A stretch of DNA of 64,000 nt, from positions 2,296,001 through 2,360,000 of the forward strand of contig NC_019904.1 in assembly GCF_000325705.1 (NCBI RefSeq), written 5' to 3'. Shown here one piece after another: positions 18,825 through 28,600 of the stretch. This DNA comes from Echinicola vietnamensis DSM 17526 (lineage in GTDB: Bacteria > Bacteroidota > Bacteroidia > Cytophagales > Cyclobacteriaceae). Numbering within the stretch: the first letter of the stretch is position 1; each line of letters opens with the position of its first letter. A model generated the notes under the pieces. That model made no database searches, was not told the DNA's origin, and worked only from the letters and a program-made list of their open reading frames with translations. Both the position numbers and the translations under genes were made by a program.

Positions 18825-20630
18825 TTAGAGGTTTGATTTAATGCGGATGTTCTGGGTGAAGGTGTAGTCTTCAGACAGGAACTTGACAATGTACGAGCCG
18901 TCTACCCGGAAGGTATGTTTGTATTGGCGCTTTCCTGTATGAGGGGTAAAACGGCCATCTTCCAATAGTTTTCCATGACCGTCGAAGATCAATACCCTAA
19001 AGTTTTGCTCGTCGAGGTTAAAAAACTGAAAGCGGACTTTCTTATCCCTCGCCCCGGGGTTGGGATAGGCCGTCACTCCCGTGGTGTGGGAACCGAAGGG
19101 GCCATCGGCGGGAAAACCATTATCTCCGTTGGCTTCTTCGTTTTCATTGCTATCATTTCCGTTGGGGGCATTCAGGTCGGTAAACAACCATCCTTCTCCG
19201 GCATTGGGATTATTACTTCCACTTATACCGGCCATCAACGTTGAATCCTGGCCTAAGCTATCGGTATCCTCGATGCAACTCTCAAAAAAGAAGACCTCAT
19301 CTTTTAAAATACCCTTATCGACTTGCTCAATCACTAACTGGTACTGGCCTCTACCGATATTGTCCAGTTGCCCGGAGCTTGTTTTCAGCATACTGCTCCA
19401 TGAGCGCTGGCTCTCCCGGTGGGTGAGGGTCATTCGGCAAGGCAGCACTTCCGGGTTTACTTCGATCGCAAGTCGGTTGCGTCCATCGATACATTCTTGT
19501 TTTTCTACTTCCACAAGGGCCGGGCAGTCTTGCTCCTCTTCCCTTTGATCCCATTCGAGGTAAAAGTCATGATTTCGTATAGAGTCCGGGGGGATGGGAA
19601 TTTGAATATAGGTAGTCTCATTCCTTACGTGCATCACAATCGGGAAACGATCCTTTCCGTTTGTGATCTGGGCACCCTGGGTTTTTTCAAGGCTGGTGTC
19701 TATTTTCAGGTGAAGATATTCGGCCGGGGAATCCCAATTGACAAATTTGAGTTTCCAGGGATGGACAAAACGCGAGCTACCGCATTCCCCGCTATTGCTT
19801 TGTTGGTTGTCGTTTTTTCTTTGGGACAAGATCAAGAGCGAACCGTCCCGGATATCTCTTTCCGGCATAGCTCCCAGGACAGAAATGGTATCCAGACTCA
19901 GGCGAATGCTCCGCGAATCCGAACTAAAGGTCTGGCTTTGATAAAAACCGGCCCGGTCCAAACGCCCCAGCGCGAGTACTTCTTTATCGTACATTCCATC
20001 CGAAGCGGGTGACCATACTTTCTCATCCTTGATATCGGCGTAATAGCGCCACTCCTTTTCTTTATTTTCCGTAATATTAATGGAGTACTTCATCGCCAGG
20101 AAGGACTCTACTACCCGGACTTCCTTGCGCCGGAGTATATCCTTATAATAGATCACCTCTGCCAATTCGATCTCATCGCTGATCTTTACTTTGGGTCGTC
20201 GGTACCATGGGCCTACTCTCCCCTGGTATTTCACTTTTACCATCGCCGGTTTTCTACCGATCGGCGGGATGGATACTTCCAGGCCATCCACCTCCACACG
20301 GTCCCGGAAAAGACGTACCGGGCCAACTCTTAAAAGGCACTCCGCAGACAGGCTGTCATCGGTGTTTGGGCGTACTACTAAAAATAAAGTCCCGCTCTGC
20401 TCCGATGCAATCCGGGTCAGCCCATTGGCTACTTCCGGTGTATCGGTATCCAGTACGGCGTAGTTTCCCACATAATGCAATAGGGGCGAAACGGTATCTT
20501 TAACGGCTTGCAGGCGAACATACTCTCTTTGTTTTTCTAATATCTGGGAGTTCCCTGAAAATGAATAAAAACACACTAAACAAAATAAGTAAATCAGGCC
20601 TTTACGATAGGTTGCATAAGATCGGGTCAT
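18825..20630 (-). CDS. T9SS-sorted secreted protein encoded immediately upstream of the RHS toxin
   Basis: A 601-residue exported protein starting with ATG at 20630 and a signal peptide (LIYLFCLVCFYSFSGNSQ). Its middle contains RVVESFLAMKYSINI near residue 155 followed by YYADIKDEKVW. This resembles the ESYLAIKYGITL-type module common in large T9SS-exported Bacteroidota proteins. A cysteine-containing beta-rich part follows, then an acidic, asparagine/glycine-rich linker (~485-510). The terminal ~85 residues (TAYPNPGARDKKVRFQFF to DYTFTQNIRIKSNL) are a T9SS sorting domain. Its stop lies 13 bp before the start codon of the giant RHS gene, so the two are very probably co-transcribed. It could be a carrier, anchor or partner for the RHS protein, which lacks a sorting signal; that is inference. 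Confidence 0.8.
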   Translation of the reverse strand: MTRSYATYRKGLIYLFCLVCFYSFSGNSQILEKQREYVRLQAVKDTVSPLLHYVGNYAVLDTDTPEVANGLTRIASEQSGTLFLVVRPNTDDSLSAECLLRVGPVRLFRDRVEVDGLEVSIPPIGRKPAMVKVKYQGRVGPWYRRPKVKISDEIELAEVIYYKDILRRKEVRVVESFLAMKYSINITENKEKEWRYYADIKDEKVWSPASDGMYDKEVLALGRLDRAGFYQSQTFSSDSRSIRLSLDTISVLGAMPERDIRDGSLLILSQRKNDNQQSNSGECGSSRFVHPWKLKFVNWDSPAEYLHLKIDTSLEKTQGAQITNGKDRFPIVMHVRNETTYIQIPIPPDSIRNHDFYLEWDQREEEQDCPALVEVEKQECIDGRNRLAIEVNPEVLPCRMTLTHRESQRSWSSMLKTSSGQLDNIGRGQYQLVIEQVDKGILKDEVFFFESCIEDTDSLGQDSTLMAGISGSNNPNAGEGWLFTDLNAPNGNDSNENEEANGDNGFPADGPFGSHTTGVTAYPNPGARDKKVRFQFFNLDEQNFRVLIFDGHGKLLEDGRFTPHTGKRQYKHTFRVDGSYIVKFLSEDYTFTQNIRIKSNL

Positions 20631-21075
20631 ACGATGGTTGTTTAAAAAATGTATACTCTATTTCACATATATTTTTCGGTCCATAAGGCCGATTAAAAAA
20701 AACAAAAAACCTCCTTTGGGAAACTACTGTTACAGTGTGCTTCCCATATATTATCTCTCCTGTGATGTGTGAGTATGTATTTAGCCCGTCTATGCGAAAC
20801 GTCATCCCTCTGCTCTTCGGGCGAAAAGAGGCATTTACCTAAAAACTAAACTTTATCGATAATAAAAATTGTCAGGTAAAACCTAGCAAGTTGTTCTATT
20901 CTAAAGAATCCCTTCTTTCTATAAAAACTTCGGCTAACTTAAATAAAATGCCGTAACTACCAAATTTTATTTTGATATTTTTACTTAAATTTTATGAAAC
21001 CCCTTACTAAATCTATGTTTTAGGCGCACTATAATGTAAATCAATAAGTTTAGTGATTAAACTTATTGAATACCT
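20631..21075. other. Intergenic region between the RHS operon and the MocR regulator, with a 12-bp-stem hairpin
   Basis: A 445-bp stretch without a convincing gene. Near its right end is a perfect inverted repeat, TCAATAAGTTTA at 21041-21052 and its complement at 21058-21069, around a 5-nt loop. It begins 7 bp past the stop of the MocR gene (21076). It is AT-rich and not followed by a clear T-run, so it may be a weak terminator or an operator. The promoter of the leftward RHS operon must lie here, but I could not assign it. Confidence 0.55.
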
Positions 21076-22422
21076 TTAGCGGAATATACCCCATATCTTT
21101 TCAAAATGCTCGGGAAGGCTTTTCCCAAACCCTATTCGTATGGCATTATTAGGATGTTCTCCTGCAAAATAATGGGCTGGGTTTTGGAGGTAATACCCCT
21201 CTTTTTTTAAGCGGTTTCGGACTTGTTCGATGGCCAGTGGCCTGGAAAATTCGATCCAAAATGCCAGCCCTGTTTGAGGAGGGTGATGAAAAATACCACT
21301 CTGCCTTTTTAAGAACTGATGAATATGGTCTCTTCTCTTTTTGTATATCTTATTGAGCTTTTTGGAAAAGAGATTGATCACCCCTTCCCTAATCAACTCA
21401 TTTAAGGACTGTTCCAGTATAACATTTCGTTGGGAATACAAGAGTTTTCTAATGCTATAAATAAAATGCCGGGGGGCTATAAGGAGTACCGTAAGGTGAA
21501 GTGAGGGGATCATTTTACTCAATGGAGAGATGTATATAATGTTATCATTAGGAAATTCTCCTTTTAGAGTTCCCGGTACTTCTTTGTTATATATGAACTC
21601 GTGTTCAAAGTCCTTTTCAATAATCGTAAAGCCGTATTTCCGGGAAAGCCAAACAACCTTCTCCCGTCTCCCAAATGAGAGTACCGCGGTGGTGGGGTAT
21701 TGATTTCTTGGGCTCAGTATTAGCGCTCCTATCTGGTGTTTTTGGCATATCGCTTCCAGTTCCGTTGTATTAATTCCCTGATGCCCCACCCTGACTGTAA
21801 TAAATTTCAATCCCATACTGCGAAGGACATTCCGGATATTGGGATCAGCCGGCTCTTCCATCACAATGGCCCCTTCTTTTCGGAGAAAGGAAAACACCGT
21901 CATCAACAATAAGGTGTAATAACCGTAAAAGACACAGAACTCTTCATACGTACAGTTAATTCCCCGGTTGTGAACTAAATAGGTATGCATGGTATCGCGA
22001 AAAGGAGGATATCCTGTAGACTGTACCAAATGATGATCATAGTTTCGGGCTTTCCAAAAATATCTGCGATAGGCCCTTCCGAGCTCTGAAATTGGACTTA
22101 ATGATATATCCGGGTAATCTTCACTTAAGTTTATTTTGCTTTCATACGGCTTAAAACCTCTAGGAGCGGGACGACTTCGGTTTACATAAAAGCCCACTCT
22201 TTCGATAGTATAAACATAGCCTTTTGCTGTCAGCCTATCATAGGCTTTGATCACTGTTTTGCGGTGTACGGATAGATAAAAGGCCAGTTTTCTACTGGAA
22301 GGTAAAGGGAAGTTTTCCTTTAGGACCTCTTTCTGAATAAGGTCAATGATAAATTCTTCGATTTGTAAGGCAAAAGCTCTATTGCGATGTAATTCTAAGT
22401 GTTGAAAAAATTCGGGTACCAT
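21076..22422 (-). CDS. MocR-family (GntR + aminotransferase-fold) transcriptional regulator
   Basis: A 448-residue regulator, the normal length for the MocR/PdxR group. Residues ~10-80 form a GntR winged helix (LPSSRKLAFYLSVHRKTVIKAYDRL, then a GYVYTIERVGFYV wing). Residues ~110-448 match the type I aminotransferase fold. Landmarks are PRNQYPTTAVLSFGRR, EKDFEHEF at the usual PLP-aspartate region, and ISPLSKMIPSLHL, where the serine-lysine is the expected PLP Schiff-base site. Such proteins bind direct repeats and sense PLP, amino-acid or amine ligands. It is divergent from the gene at 22634. Paired TGGACTAC boxes in that divergent region and again before 23501 are good candidate binding sites. 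The ligand cannot be read from sequence. Confidence 0.9.
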   Translation of the reverse strand: MVPEFFQHLELHRNRAFALQIEEFIIDLIQKEVLKENFPLPSSRKLAFYLSVHRKTVIKAYDRLTAKGYVYTIERVGFYVNRSRPAPRGFKPYESKINLSEDYPDISLSPISELGRAYRRYFWKARNYDHHLVQSTGYPPFRDTMHTYLVHNRGINCTYEEFCVFYGYYTLLLMTVFSFLRKEGAIVMEEPADPNIRNVLRSMGLKFITVRVGHQGINTTELEAICQKHQIGALILSPRNQYPTTAVLSFGRREKVVWLSRKYGFTIIEKDFEHEFIYNKEVPGTLKGEFPNDNIIYISPLSKMIPSLHLTVLLIAPRHFIYSIRKLLYSQRNVILEQSLNELIREGVINLFSKKLNKIYKKRRDHIHQFLKRQSGIFHHPPQTGLAFWIEFSRPLAIEQVRNRLKKEGYYLQNPAHYFAGEHPNNAIRIGFGKSLPEHFEKIWGIFR

Positions 22423-22527
22423 ATCCGGATGATTTTATCAAGCATCCAGCCAAATAGTTTAAGAGTGGGGAGATGAGTTCTTTGTTGCCGGAGCTTGAGT
22501 TTTCAAATTTTTCATTATCGCAAATGT

Positions 22528-22542
22528 AGTAGAATTTCTACT
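22528..22542. promoter_or_regulatory. Short palindrome in the MocR divergent promoter region
   Basis: AGTAGAA at 22528-22534 and its inverted copy TTCTACT at 22536-22542 surround a single T. It sits ~110 bp upstream of the mocR-type start codon and 24 bp before the first direct-repeat box. It could be part of an operator or of the regulator's own promoter. Confidence 0.35.
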
Positions 22543-22565
22543 CTTTCAATCCTGTGGTCGAGGTT

Positions 22566-22597
22566 TGGACTACAGGAAAAATATCGAACTGGACTAC
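22566..22597 (+). promoter_or_regulatory. Tandem TGGACTAC boxes upstream of 22634 (candidate MocR operator)
   Basis: TGGACTAC occurs at 22566-22573 and again at 22590-22597, a start-to-start distance of 24 bp. The same pair with the same spacing occurs upstream of the gene at 23501. MocR/GabR/PdxR-type regulators typically bind direct repeats, and the regulator gene is divergent from this region. The boxes lie 37-61 bp before the possible starts of the downstream gene, suiting activation. Confidence 0.55.
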
Positions 22598-22633
22598 CTT
22601 TTTGTTGATTTCATCCTCTATAATCGATAAATT

Positions 22634-23353
22634 ATGCATTTACCAATTTTTTATGTTATGATTCGAAAAAGAAAGTATGGATATCCTGAAAAAACATCTT
22701 TTCGTATAAGTGGCCAAACGAAATGGCCTAAAGGTAGAAGTGAGGTTCCTGAAAGGCGCCTTTGGGTTGATGGAATAGAGTTGATCCCTGATTTTGGACA
22801 TCAGTTAAGACCGAATTTCCCCAATATCTTCAGTTGGGGATGCTCCTTCGGGGAGTCCACAGCAGTGACCGCTTTAACTATTGGTTTGTTTATGATCGGT
22901 GATCCCCGCACCGCAATTAACTTATACCCTTCTTTTGAACTGTATCTATTGCACGGATGGGAGGATAATTTTGATAGACAAATGGATCTATCCCGCTTTT
23001 TCAACAGAAGTAAACCTCGTTTGAACCTTTATTTACACAGTCATTACTGTCCGTACCTGCACGTGATCATGAATGAAATTGATGTTTACTTTGACCCCAA
23101 TAGAGAATTGTATACCGCCGACCTGGCTTATCAATTTGGAAAGTGCTTTAGTTTGTTCGAAAACGGCGTGGATCAAAAACGAAAAGCTGCCCGAAAATAT
23201 ACCCTGGGTTTTCGAAGATGGGCCTTTCAAAACCATCTTCCTTCTGTTGTCCAACATCCATCCTATACTAAGCTGACTTCCCGGATCGATGAAATAATGG
23301 CCGAATTTTCCCCTTATTCCAGACAGTGTTATTTCAATGAAATAAGAAGGTGA
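22634..23353 (+). CDS. Conserved-looking hypothetical protein (239 aa) in the MocR cluster
   Basis: A cytoplasmic-type protein without signal peptide or membrane segments. Both the first ATG (22634) and a second at 22658 (MIRKRKYGY) are possible starts; the second removes eight hydrophobic residues. Landmarks are ERRLWVDGIELIPDFGHQL near residue 42, a FSWGCSFGESTAVTALTIGLF segment near 67 and YPSFELYLLHGWEDNF near 96, ending in a basic C-terminus. The middle is faintly like small Bacteroidota domains of unknown function with a WG(Y)GGSGPAQLALAIL-type segment, but I cannot assign it. The tandem boxes upstream suggest regulation by the adjacent MocR-family protein. No enzymatic motif is seen. 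Confidence 0.6.
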   Translation: MHLPIFYVMIRKRKYGYPEKTSFRISGQTKWPKGRSEVPERRLWVDGIELIPDFGHQLRPNFPNIFSWGCSFGESTAVTALTIGLFMIGDPRTAINLYPSFELYLLHGWEDNFDRQMDLSRFFNRSKPRLNLYLHSHYCPYLHVIMNEIDVYFDPNRELYTADLAYQFGKCFSLFENGVDQKRKAARKYTLGFRRWAFQNHLPSVVQHPSYTKLTSRIDEIMAEFSPYSRQCYFNEIRR

Positions 23354-23421
23354 ATGTAATTTGGGAAGATTTATCCTAGATCCCCTTTTTGAAACATTCC
23401 GGTTTTAAAGGGGATTTCTGC

Positions 23422-23453
23422 TGGACTACCTGATTATCTGCTAACTGGGCTAC
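23422..23453 (+). promoter_or_regulatory. Tandem TGGACTAC/TGGGCTAC boxes upstream of the mauE-like gene
   Basis: TGGACTAC at 23422-23429 is followed by TGGGCTAC at 23446-23453, again 24 bp start to start, ending 47 bp before the ATG at 23501. The sequence, order and spacing reproduce those at 22566-22597, although the flanking DNA differs. This supports one regulator, most likely the neighbouring MocR-family protein, controlling both transcripts. Confidence 0.55.
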
Positions 23454-23500
23454 TCTTACGTTGTTTTTTCTTTGGAAATTAGCTCCAAAGTTTATGAAAC

Positions 23501-23944
23501 ATGCAAAAAATCATTGACATCATATCCGCCATGTTTATTCTGTTATGGTCATATGCGGCCATAACAAAGTTGGGAAGTTATGATGTTTTTAGTACCCAAC
23601 TCGGTCGATTCCCATTTATCTCAAAAATGGGATTTTTTATTGCCCTTGCCCTTCCCATAACAGAAATAATGTTGGCAACCCTATTGGTATTTAAACGAAC
23701 CCGATTTATGGGATTGATGGGTTCTATAATATTGATGCTTTCTATTAGTATATACATCATTAGTGTACTGCTTTTTAGTGAAACGATTCCGTGTACATGT
23801 GGCGGGTTGTCTGTTAATATGGGATGGACAGAGCATCTCTATTTGAACTTATTTTTTGTTGGTATAGGAATTATAGGTGCAAGACTGCATAATAAGAAAT
23901 TCTTGCAAGATGAGGGGAAGCTGAAAACCTCAGAGACAGAGTAA
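23501..23944 (+). CDS. MauE/DoxX-like redox-associated membrane protein
   Basis: A 147-residue integral membrane protein with about four hydrophobic segments (~7-22, 43-63, 69-92, 112-130). This size and topology match the MauE/DoxX-type group of thiol-redox membrane proteins. The motif TIPCTCGGL near residue 100 carries the two close cysteines expected between the third and fourth helices. A charged cytoplasmic tail follows. Related proteins are thought to help thiol oxidation or disulfide traffic in the envelope; its substrate here is unknown. It is followed after 25 bp by a small exported protein with two cysteines, which could be a client. Tandem regulatory boxes precede it. Confidence 0.75.
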   Translation: MQKIIDIISAMFILLWSYAAITKLGSYDVFSTQLGRFPFISKMGFFIALALPITEIMLATLLVFKRTRFMGLMGSIILMLSISIYIISVLLFSETIPCTCGGLSVNMGWTEHLYLNLFFVGIGIIGARLHNKKFLQDEGKLKTSETE

Positions 23945-23969
23945 GCTCTATTTTTTAAACTTAAATGTT

Positions 23970-24221
23970 ATGAAAAAGATCAAATTCAGTTTAACGGCCC
24001 TTGCGTTTGTTTTGGGCATTACGGGTTCTGTTGCATTTGCAGTAGCAGAATCTTCTCAGTCCCAGGCTTGGTACTACCTCGAAAATGGAGAACCAGGAGA
24101 TCCCGCTCCTGGCGGTCCCAATTGCGGAGATGGTGCCGAGGAATGTGCCGGATTGTTCAATTTGGACGATGGGCAACCCGTAGGTGAGCCAACCTCTATT
24201 GTAAATGGAGAAAGGTTATAA
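23970..24221 (+). CDS. Small exported protein, DUF6520-like
   Basis: An 83-residue protein with an N-terminal signal segment (MKKIKFSLTALAFVLGITGSVAFA) followed by a short mature region. That region is rich in glycine, proline and asparagine and has two cysteines in PNCGDGAEECAG. The layout matches the small DUF6520-type exported proteins of Bacteroidota, often encoded next to MauE-like membrane proteins; I assign this by pattern, not alignment. It lies 25 bp after the MauE-like gene and just before a strong terminator, so the two form a short operon. Function is unknown. Confidence 0.6.
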   Translation: MKKIKFSLTALAFVLGITGSVAFAVAESSQSQAWYYLENGEPGDPAPGGPNCGDGAEECAGLFNLDDGQPVGEPTSIVNGERL

Positions 24222-24229
24222 TACCTAAA

Positions 24230-24260
24230 AAGTGCCGCTGCATCCTTTGCAGCGGCACTT
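24230..24260. terminator. Bidirectional rho-independent terminator between convergent genes
   Basis: AAGTGCCGCTGCA at 24230-24242 pairs perfectly with 24248-24260 around a 5-nt loop, a GC-rich 13-bp stem. It sits 8 bp after the DUF6520-like stop and 9 bp before the convergent SusD-like stop. It can therefore end transcription from both sides. Confidence 0.85.
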
Positions 24261-24269
24261 ATGTGATAT

Positions 24270-25631
24270 CTAACGAGGGTTTTGTTCCATCCCGGAAGAT
24301 GCAATCACATTTTCGGGGATAGGGAATACATATCGTTTGTCACCCGGCTCTAACTTATAGATCATCCCTTCTATTTCACGCGTCAGGGTAACTGCATATT
24401 CCGGGTCAAGGTTTAACCGTCTTAAATCCATCCACCGTAGCCCTCTAAACAAGAGTTCTTTTCGCCTTTCACGCAAAACAAAATCCAATGCTTCCTTCTG
24501 GCTCAAATTTTCTTTGTTTTCGTATTGACCAGTAACATATCGTGTTTTTAATAAAGTGTTTAAGGACTTAAGTCCATCCTGAACATTTCCTGTTCGAATT
24601 TGACATTCGGATTTGATCAAGTACATTTCATCGGTGGCTATTCCAGTAAAATACCTGTTTTGGCCCGTGTAATGTCCTCGAAAACCTACAGTTCCGTCCT
24701 CATTTATAATAAAAAACAAATCTTTCCGGAGATCCCCTTCCTTGTAGGATTCAAAAATTTGCTCTTTAACAAGTGCCCTGGGCCTGAACCCAATCTGATA
24801 GATACTTGTAACCACGCTATGGCTTATCACTTCGTCATTAAATAAAGAAAAGGGATACCTTCGTTCTTGATCCAGGTCATTATAATCCATTAACAGGTTA
24901 GTTATATCGAGGTATCTCTCCGTACATTCCAGGGCTTTATCATAATTCCCCATACTTAAGAAAGACCGAGCCAACCACCCTAAAGCGGCGGGTTTGGAAG
25001 CATCTGTTTTGCTCTCCGGGATATCCCCTAGTAGGTCTGTTGCAATAGACAAGTCTGAGACTATTTGATCATAGGTTTGTTGCAAGGTGCTTCGGCTAAC
25101 GGGAGCATCAATGTCAGGAGATAGTCGAATTGGAATACCTGGTTGTGAATTTGCTTTTTCAGGTATATAGGCACCTGCAAATTCCTGTGCCAGGCAAAAC
25201 ATGGCTTTCCCACGGAAAAATAGGGCCCCTCCTTTAATACTGTTATATTCATTTTGTTGACTTTCCGAAGGATTAATTCTTGCAAGCCCATCCAGGATGA
25301 CATTTGCCGTAAATATCTGTTCATAAGCAGTATTCCAATCCTCAATGTCTGTCCGGCCCTGATAAATATCTTTTTCCCATAGATAAAGGTTTCTTTGTAT
25401 AGCTGTGGGGGCAGCTGCAAATACTTCATCTGTTATATAATAATCGTCAGCACTTATATCACAGAAACTTAGCCCGTCATTGGTAAACAGAAACGAGTTG
25501 TTCAGTAAAAGCCTCATGTCCTTGAGGGTGGAAGGTACTACCAGGGACAAACTTCTTTTTTCTTCCAACCAATCATCTTGGCAGGAAAAAAAGATAAATA
25601 TGATGAATAAAGTAGATATCAATTTTTTCAT
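24270..25631 (-). CDS. SusD/RagB-family outer-membrane nutrient-binding lipoprotein
   Basis: A 453-residue lipoprotein. The ATG at 25631 is chosen because it directly precedes a lipoprotein signal (MKKLISTLFIIFIFFSCQDD, Cys at 17); the frame continues upstream but overlaps the SusC gene. The N-terminal half has SusD/RagB features (DISADDYYITDE, LYLWEKDIYQG, WNTAYEQIFTANVILDGL, ALFFRGKAMFCLAQ). The C-terminal part has the family's VLRERRKELLFRGLRWMDLRRLN segment and a terminal YKLEPGDKRYVFPIPENVI. SusD proteins cap the partner SusC barrel on the cell surface and capture ligand. The partner starts 10 bp upstream in the same operon. Substrate is unknown, because no glycoside hydrolase or protease gene adjoins it. 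Confidence 0.92.
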   Translation of the reverse strand: MKKLISTLFIIFIFFSCQDDWLEEKRSLSLVVPSTLKDMRLLLNNSFLFTNDGLSFCDISADDYYITDEVFAAAPTAIQRNLYLWEKDIYQGRTDIEDWNTAYEQIFTANVILDGLARINPSESQQNEYNSIKGGALFFRGKAMFCLAQEFAGAYIPEKANSQPGIPIRLSPDIDAPVSRSTLQQTYDQIVSDLSIATDLLGDIPESKTDASKPAALGWLARSFLSMGNYDKALECTERYLDITNLLMDYNDLDQERRYPFSLFNDEVISHSVVTSIYQIGFRPRALVKEQIFESYKEGDLRKDLFFIINEDGTVGFRGHYTGQNRYFTGIATDEMYLIKSECQIRTGNVQDGLKSLNTLLKTRYVTGQYENKENLSQKEALDFVLRERRKELLFRGLRWMDLRRLNLDPEYAVTLTREIEGMIYKLEPGDKRYVFPIPENVIASSGMEQNPR

Positions 25632-25641
25632 AGCTGTTGTT

Positions 25642-28600
25642 TTAAAAGGAAGCATTAATACCGAAAGAAATAGTCCTTGGCAGGGGTATTTGGGGGAAGT
25701 CGGGGTCAATCCCGTGCTCATTTGCAGTCCACAATAGCCCCAGATTATTGGCATAGATATATATCTTGGCCCCTTGTATTTTCCACCGCGACGGGAGTTC
25801 TTTAAAATGGTAGGAAAGGTTTATGTCCTGAAGCCTTATATGATCACCCTTTTCTACCAAAACCTCAGATCGACCATAAAACAAATCCCTGTTTGTACTA
25901 GCTGGGTAAATAAGGGAGGGAACATTCGTATGCATTTCATCCCCGGGTTCTTTCCATCTTGTGGCGTAGTCTTTATGCCCTGTCCGGTTCTGGAACAAAC
26001 TGGAATAATTTATTGAGCTCCTTCGGAAATAATAACCGAACCGGCAGGCAATGTTAAAAGAAAAAGCCCATCCCCTGTATTCAAAAGTATTGCGCAAGGC
26101 ACCGAATAATGTGGGCATGGCCGGACCATGGTACACAAGATCTTCTATGGGGGTATTTTCTAATAAGAAAATGGAGCTGTAATCTGTGCTTACCTTTCCA
26201 TTAAGGTAGCCTTGGGGGGCTCCGGTCTCAGGGTTTAGCCCTGCCCATGGATAACTATAAATTCCAAACAGTGGGCGCCCTTCTATGGGCTGGACATATA
26301 CAGGGGCACGGCTAATGCTTGCGTCTGTAAATAAATTGGAGATAGTTGTGGCCTTTACCTCGTAATTGGTCACTTTGTCCGTGGCATGGCTCAACTGGAA
26401 TTGTGTTTGCCAATTAATCCTGGAGTTGATATTTGTGGAGTTTAATACCAGGTCCCACCCTTTCCCGGACATATCTGCGACATTTCCGCGATAGGACAAT
26501 AAACCCACGGTAGGATTTAAAGGTGCCTGACCGATGATATCTGTAGCATTTCTTTTAAAATACTCAAAAGAGCCCCATATCCGGCCTTCAAGGGCTTTAA
26601 AGTCCAAGCCCAAATTGAGCATGCCTGATTTTTCCCATCGCAAATTGGGGTTGGGAGGGTTGACAATAAAAGCGCTTTGCCGAAAAGTGTATGTTGCCGT
26701 GGTGAAGTTTGCGGTGGTATAGGCGGTCACCGAATTATCAATATTGCCGCTATACCCGTAAGTTGCACGTAAGGTTAATTGGGAAAGCCAGTCCAGATTG
26801 TAAAAGCCTTCCTTGTTGACATCCCACTTACTTCCTACCGACCATAAGGGGACAGACCTTTGATTGGAATTAACCCCAAATAGGTTGGATTGGTCTATCC
26901 TCCCGCTGGCAGAAAAAGTATACCTGTCTTTATAAGTATAGGCGATATTGGAAAAGTAGGACCGGAAACGATCGCTCGTGCCTTGTATAGTAGTCTCATC
27001 ACTTATATTCGTATAATTTCCGGAAGGATATAATCGATAATATCCAACGTGGTCTATATTGGCTGATGTCCCTAACTGTCGGTCGTAGCCATAATATACA
27101 TTGCCATAACCTGCTCCATCTACTTGTCTGGCCTCAACCCCAGCAAGAGCTGTTATAAAATGGTCCCCTTCAAAATAATTGTATTCCCCTTGAAACCTTC
27201 CATTGTGGGACAGTATGGAGTTTTGGGAAAAATATAAAATGTCTCCTAAGGGGAGATTGCGGTTAACCCCGTCCCCGGTGGGCTCGGAGAAATTATTAAC
27301 AAGATTTCTTACATAGTATGAGTCTTGGCCTCTCAAAGTTTCATTCACTACCCCTTGGTTTTCAAAAAGGTATTGCCCTTTTATCTTAAAATGTTTTGTG
27401 ATCTTCCATGCCACGGAAGTACTGGCGCGAATATTCTCCAGGCTTGATTTTTTCGAAGTTAAGTTTATCTCATCCAGGGGATAGTAACTCCAATTTAAAA
27501 AACCTTCCTGAAGGCTGTTTTTGATGAAGGAAGACCTGTAATCCCGAAGCACACTTAAGGGAAGCCCCTCTGAATCTGCTAGCTTTGCATAAGGATATTC
27601 GATGTTTTGTCGTGCATCATTTAAGGTATTGTTATCATTACGCATGCTTCGGGTATACGTAATGGACCCGGTTATATCGAAGTCCTTAAATGGTGTGAAG
27701 GTCTGGCTACTTCGCAGGGATATCCTCTCATAATCATTGCCCTTTTCCTCTAATAAGTTTTTATCATATCCTGCGGAGAAGAAATACCTGTAATTTTCAT
27801 TCCCTCCTTTTAGGTTTAAAGCGTATTGTTGCTTGGTCGAAGGCCTATAAAAATGTTTAAGGTAATCATTTCTTATATCCACATCCCGAAGATTATCTAT
27901 ACTGCGTACAGCTTCTTCCGGACTTATTTCCCCTTGTCTTCCCTTTTCCAATATTTCAACGACAGGCGTGATCATCGGATAGGTTTCCGAGTTGGTCAAG
28001 TCTGCATCATAATAGCCCTTTTCAAAGAGAAAAGTTTCCACGTCTATAAAGTCGGACGAAGACATTTGCGGCCTGTAAAACAAATCAGGTTTTTCCCCAA
28101 TAGTCAGGTTGGAATTGAATTCCAGGCTGGGAGGAAGATTGTTTTTTCCTTGTTTGGTGGTAATGACTATTACTCCGTTTCCCGCCCTGACTCCCCAAAT
28201 AGATGCAGCGGCAGCATCTTTTAAAACGGAAATGCTTTCAATGTCATTAGGGTTTATATTGTCCAGGTCTCCTTCATAAGGGAAATTGTCCAAAATAATC
28301 AAAGGACTATCATCACCAAAAATCGTGGACCGTCCACGTATAGTGAGCCGGGTTTCCCCATCTCTTTCATCAAATAAAATACTCGGAGCGATGGCCTTAA
28401 GACGTCCGATGACATCAGTAGAAACCTGCCTGTTTAAGAGTTGGTTGTCCACATGCTCAAATGAGCCGGTAGCCCTCTCTTCAGGAATGCTTTCATAACC
28501 TGTAGAAACAGTAAAGGCTTCCATTTCCCCTATACTTTCCTTGAGGGATATGGACAGGCTTTCCCCACCGACATCTGATGATTCTATTTCCTTTCGCTCA

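Noticed and set aside
19419..20012. 197-codon plus-strand frame opposite the T9SS-sorted protein
   Set aside because: Antisense to a gene with signal peptide and sorting domain; no independent evidence.
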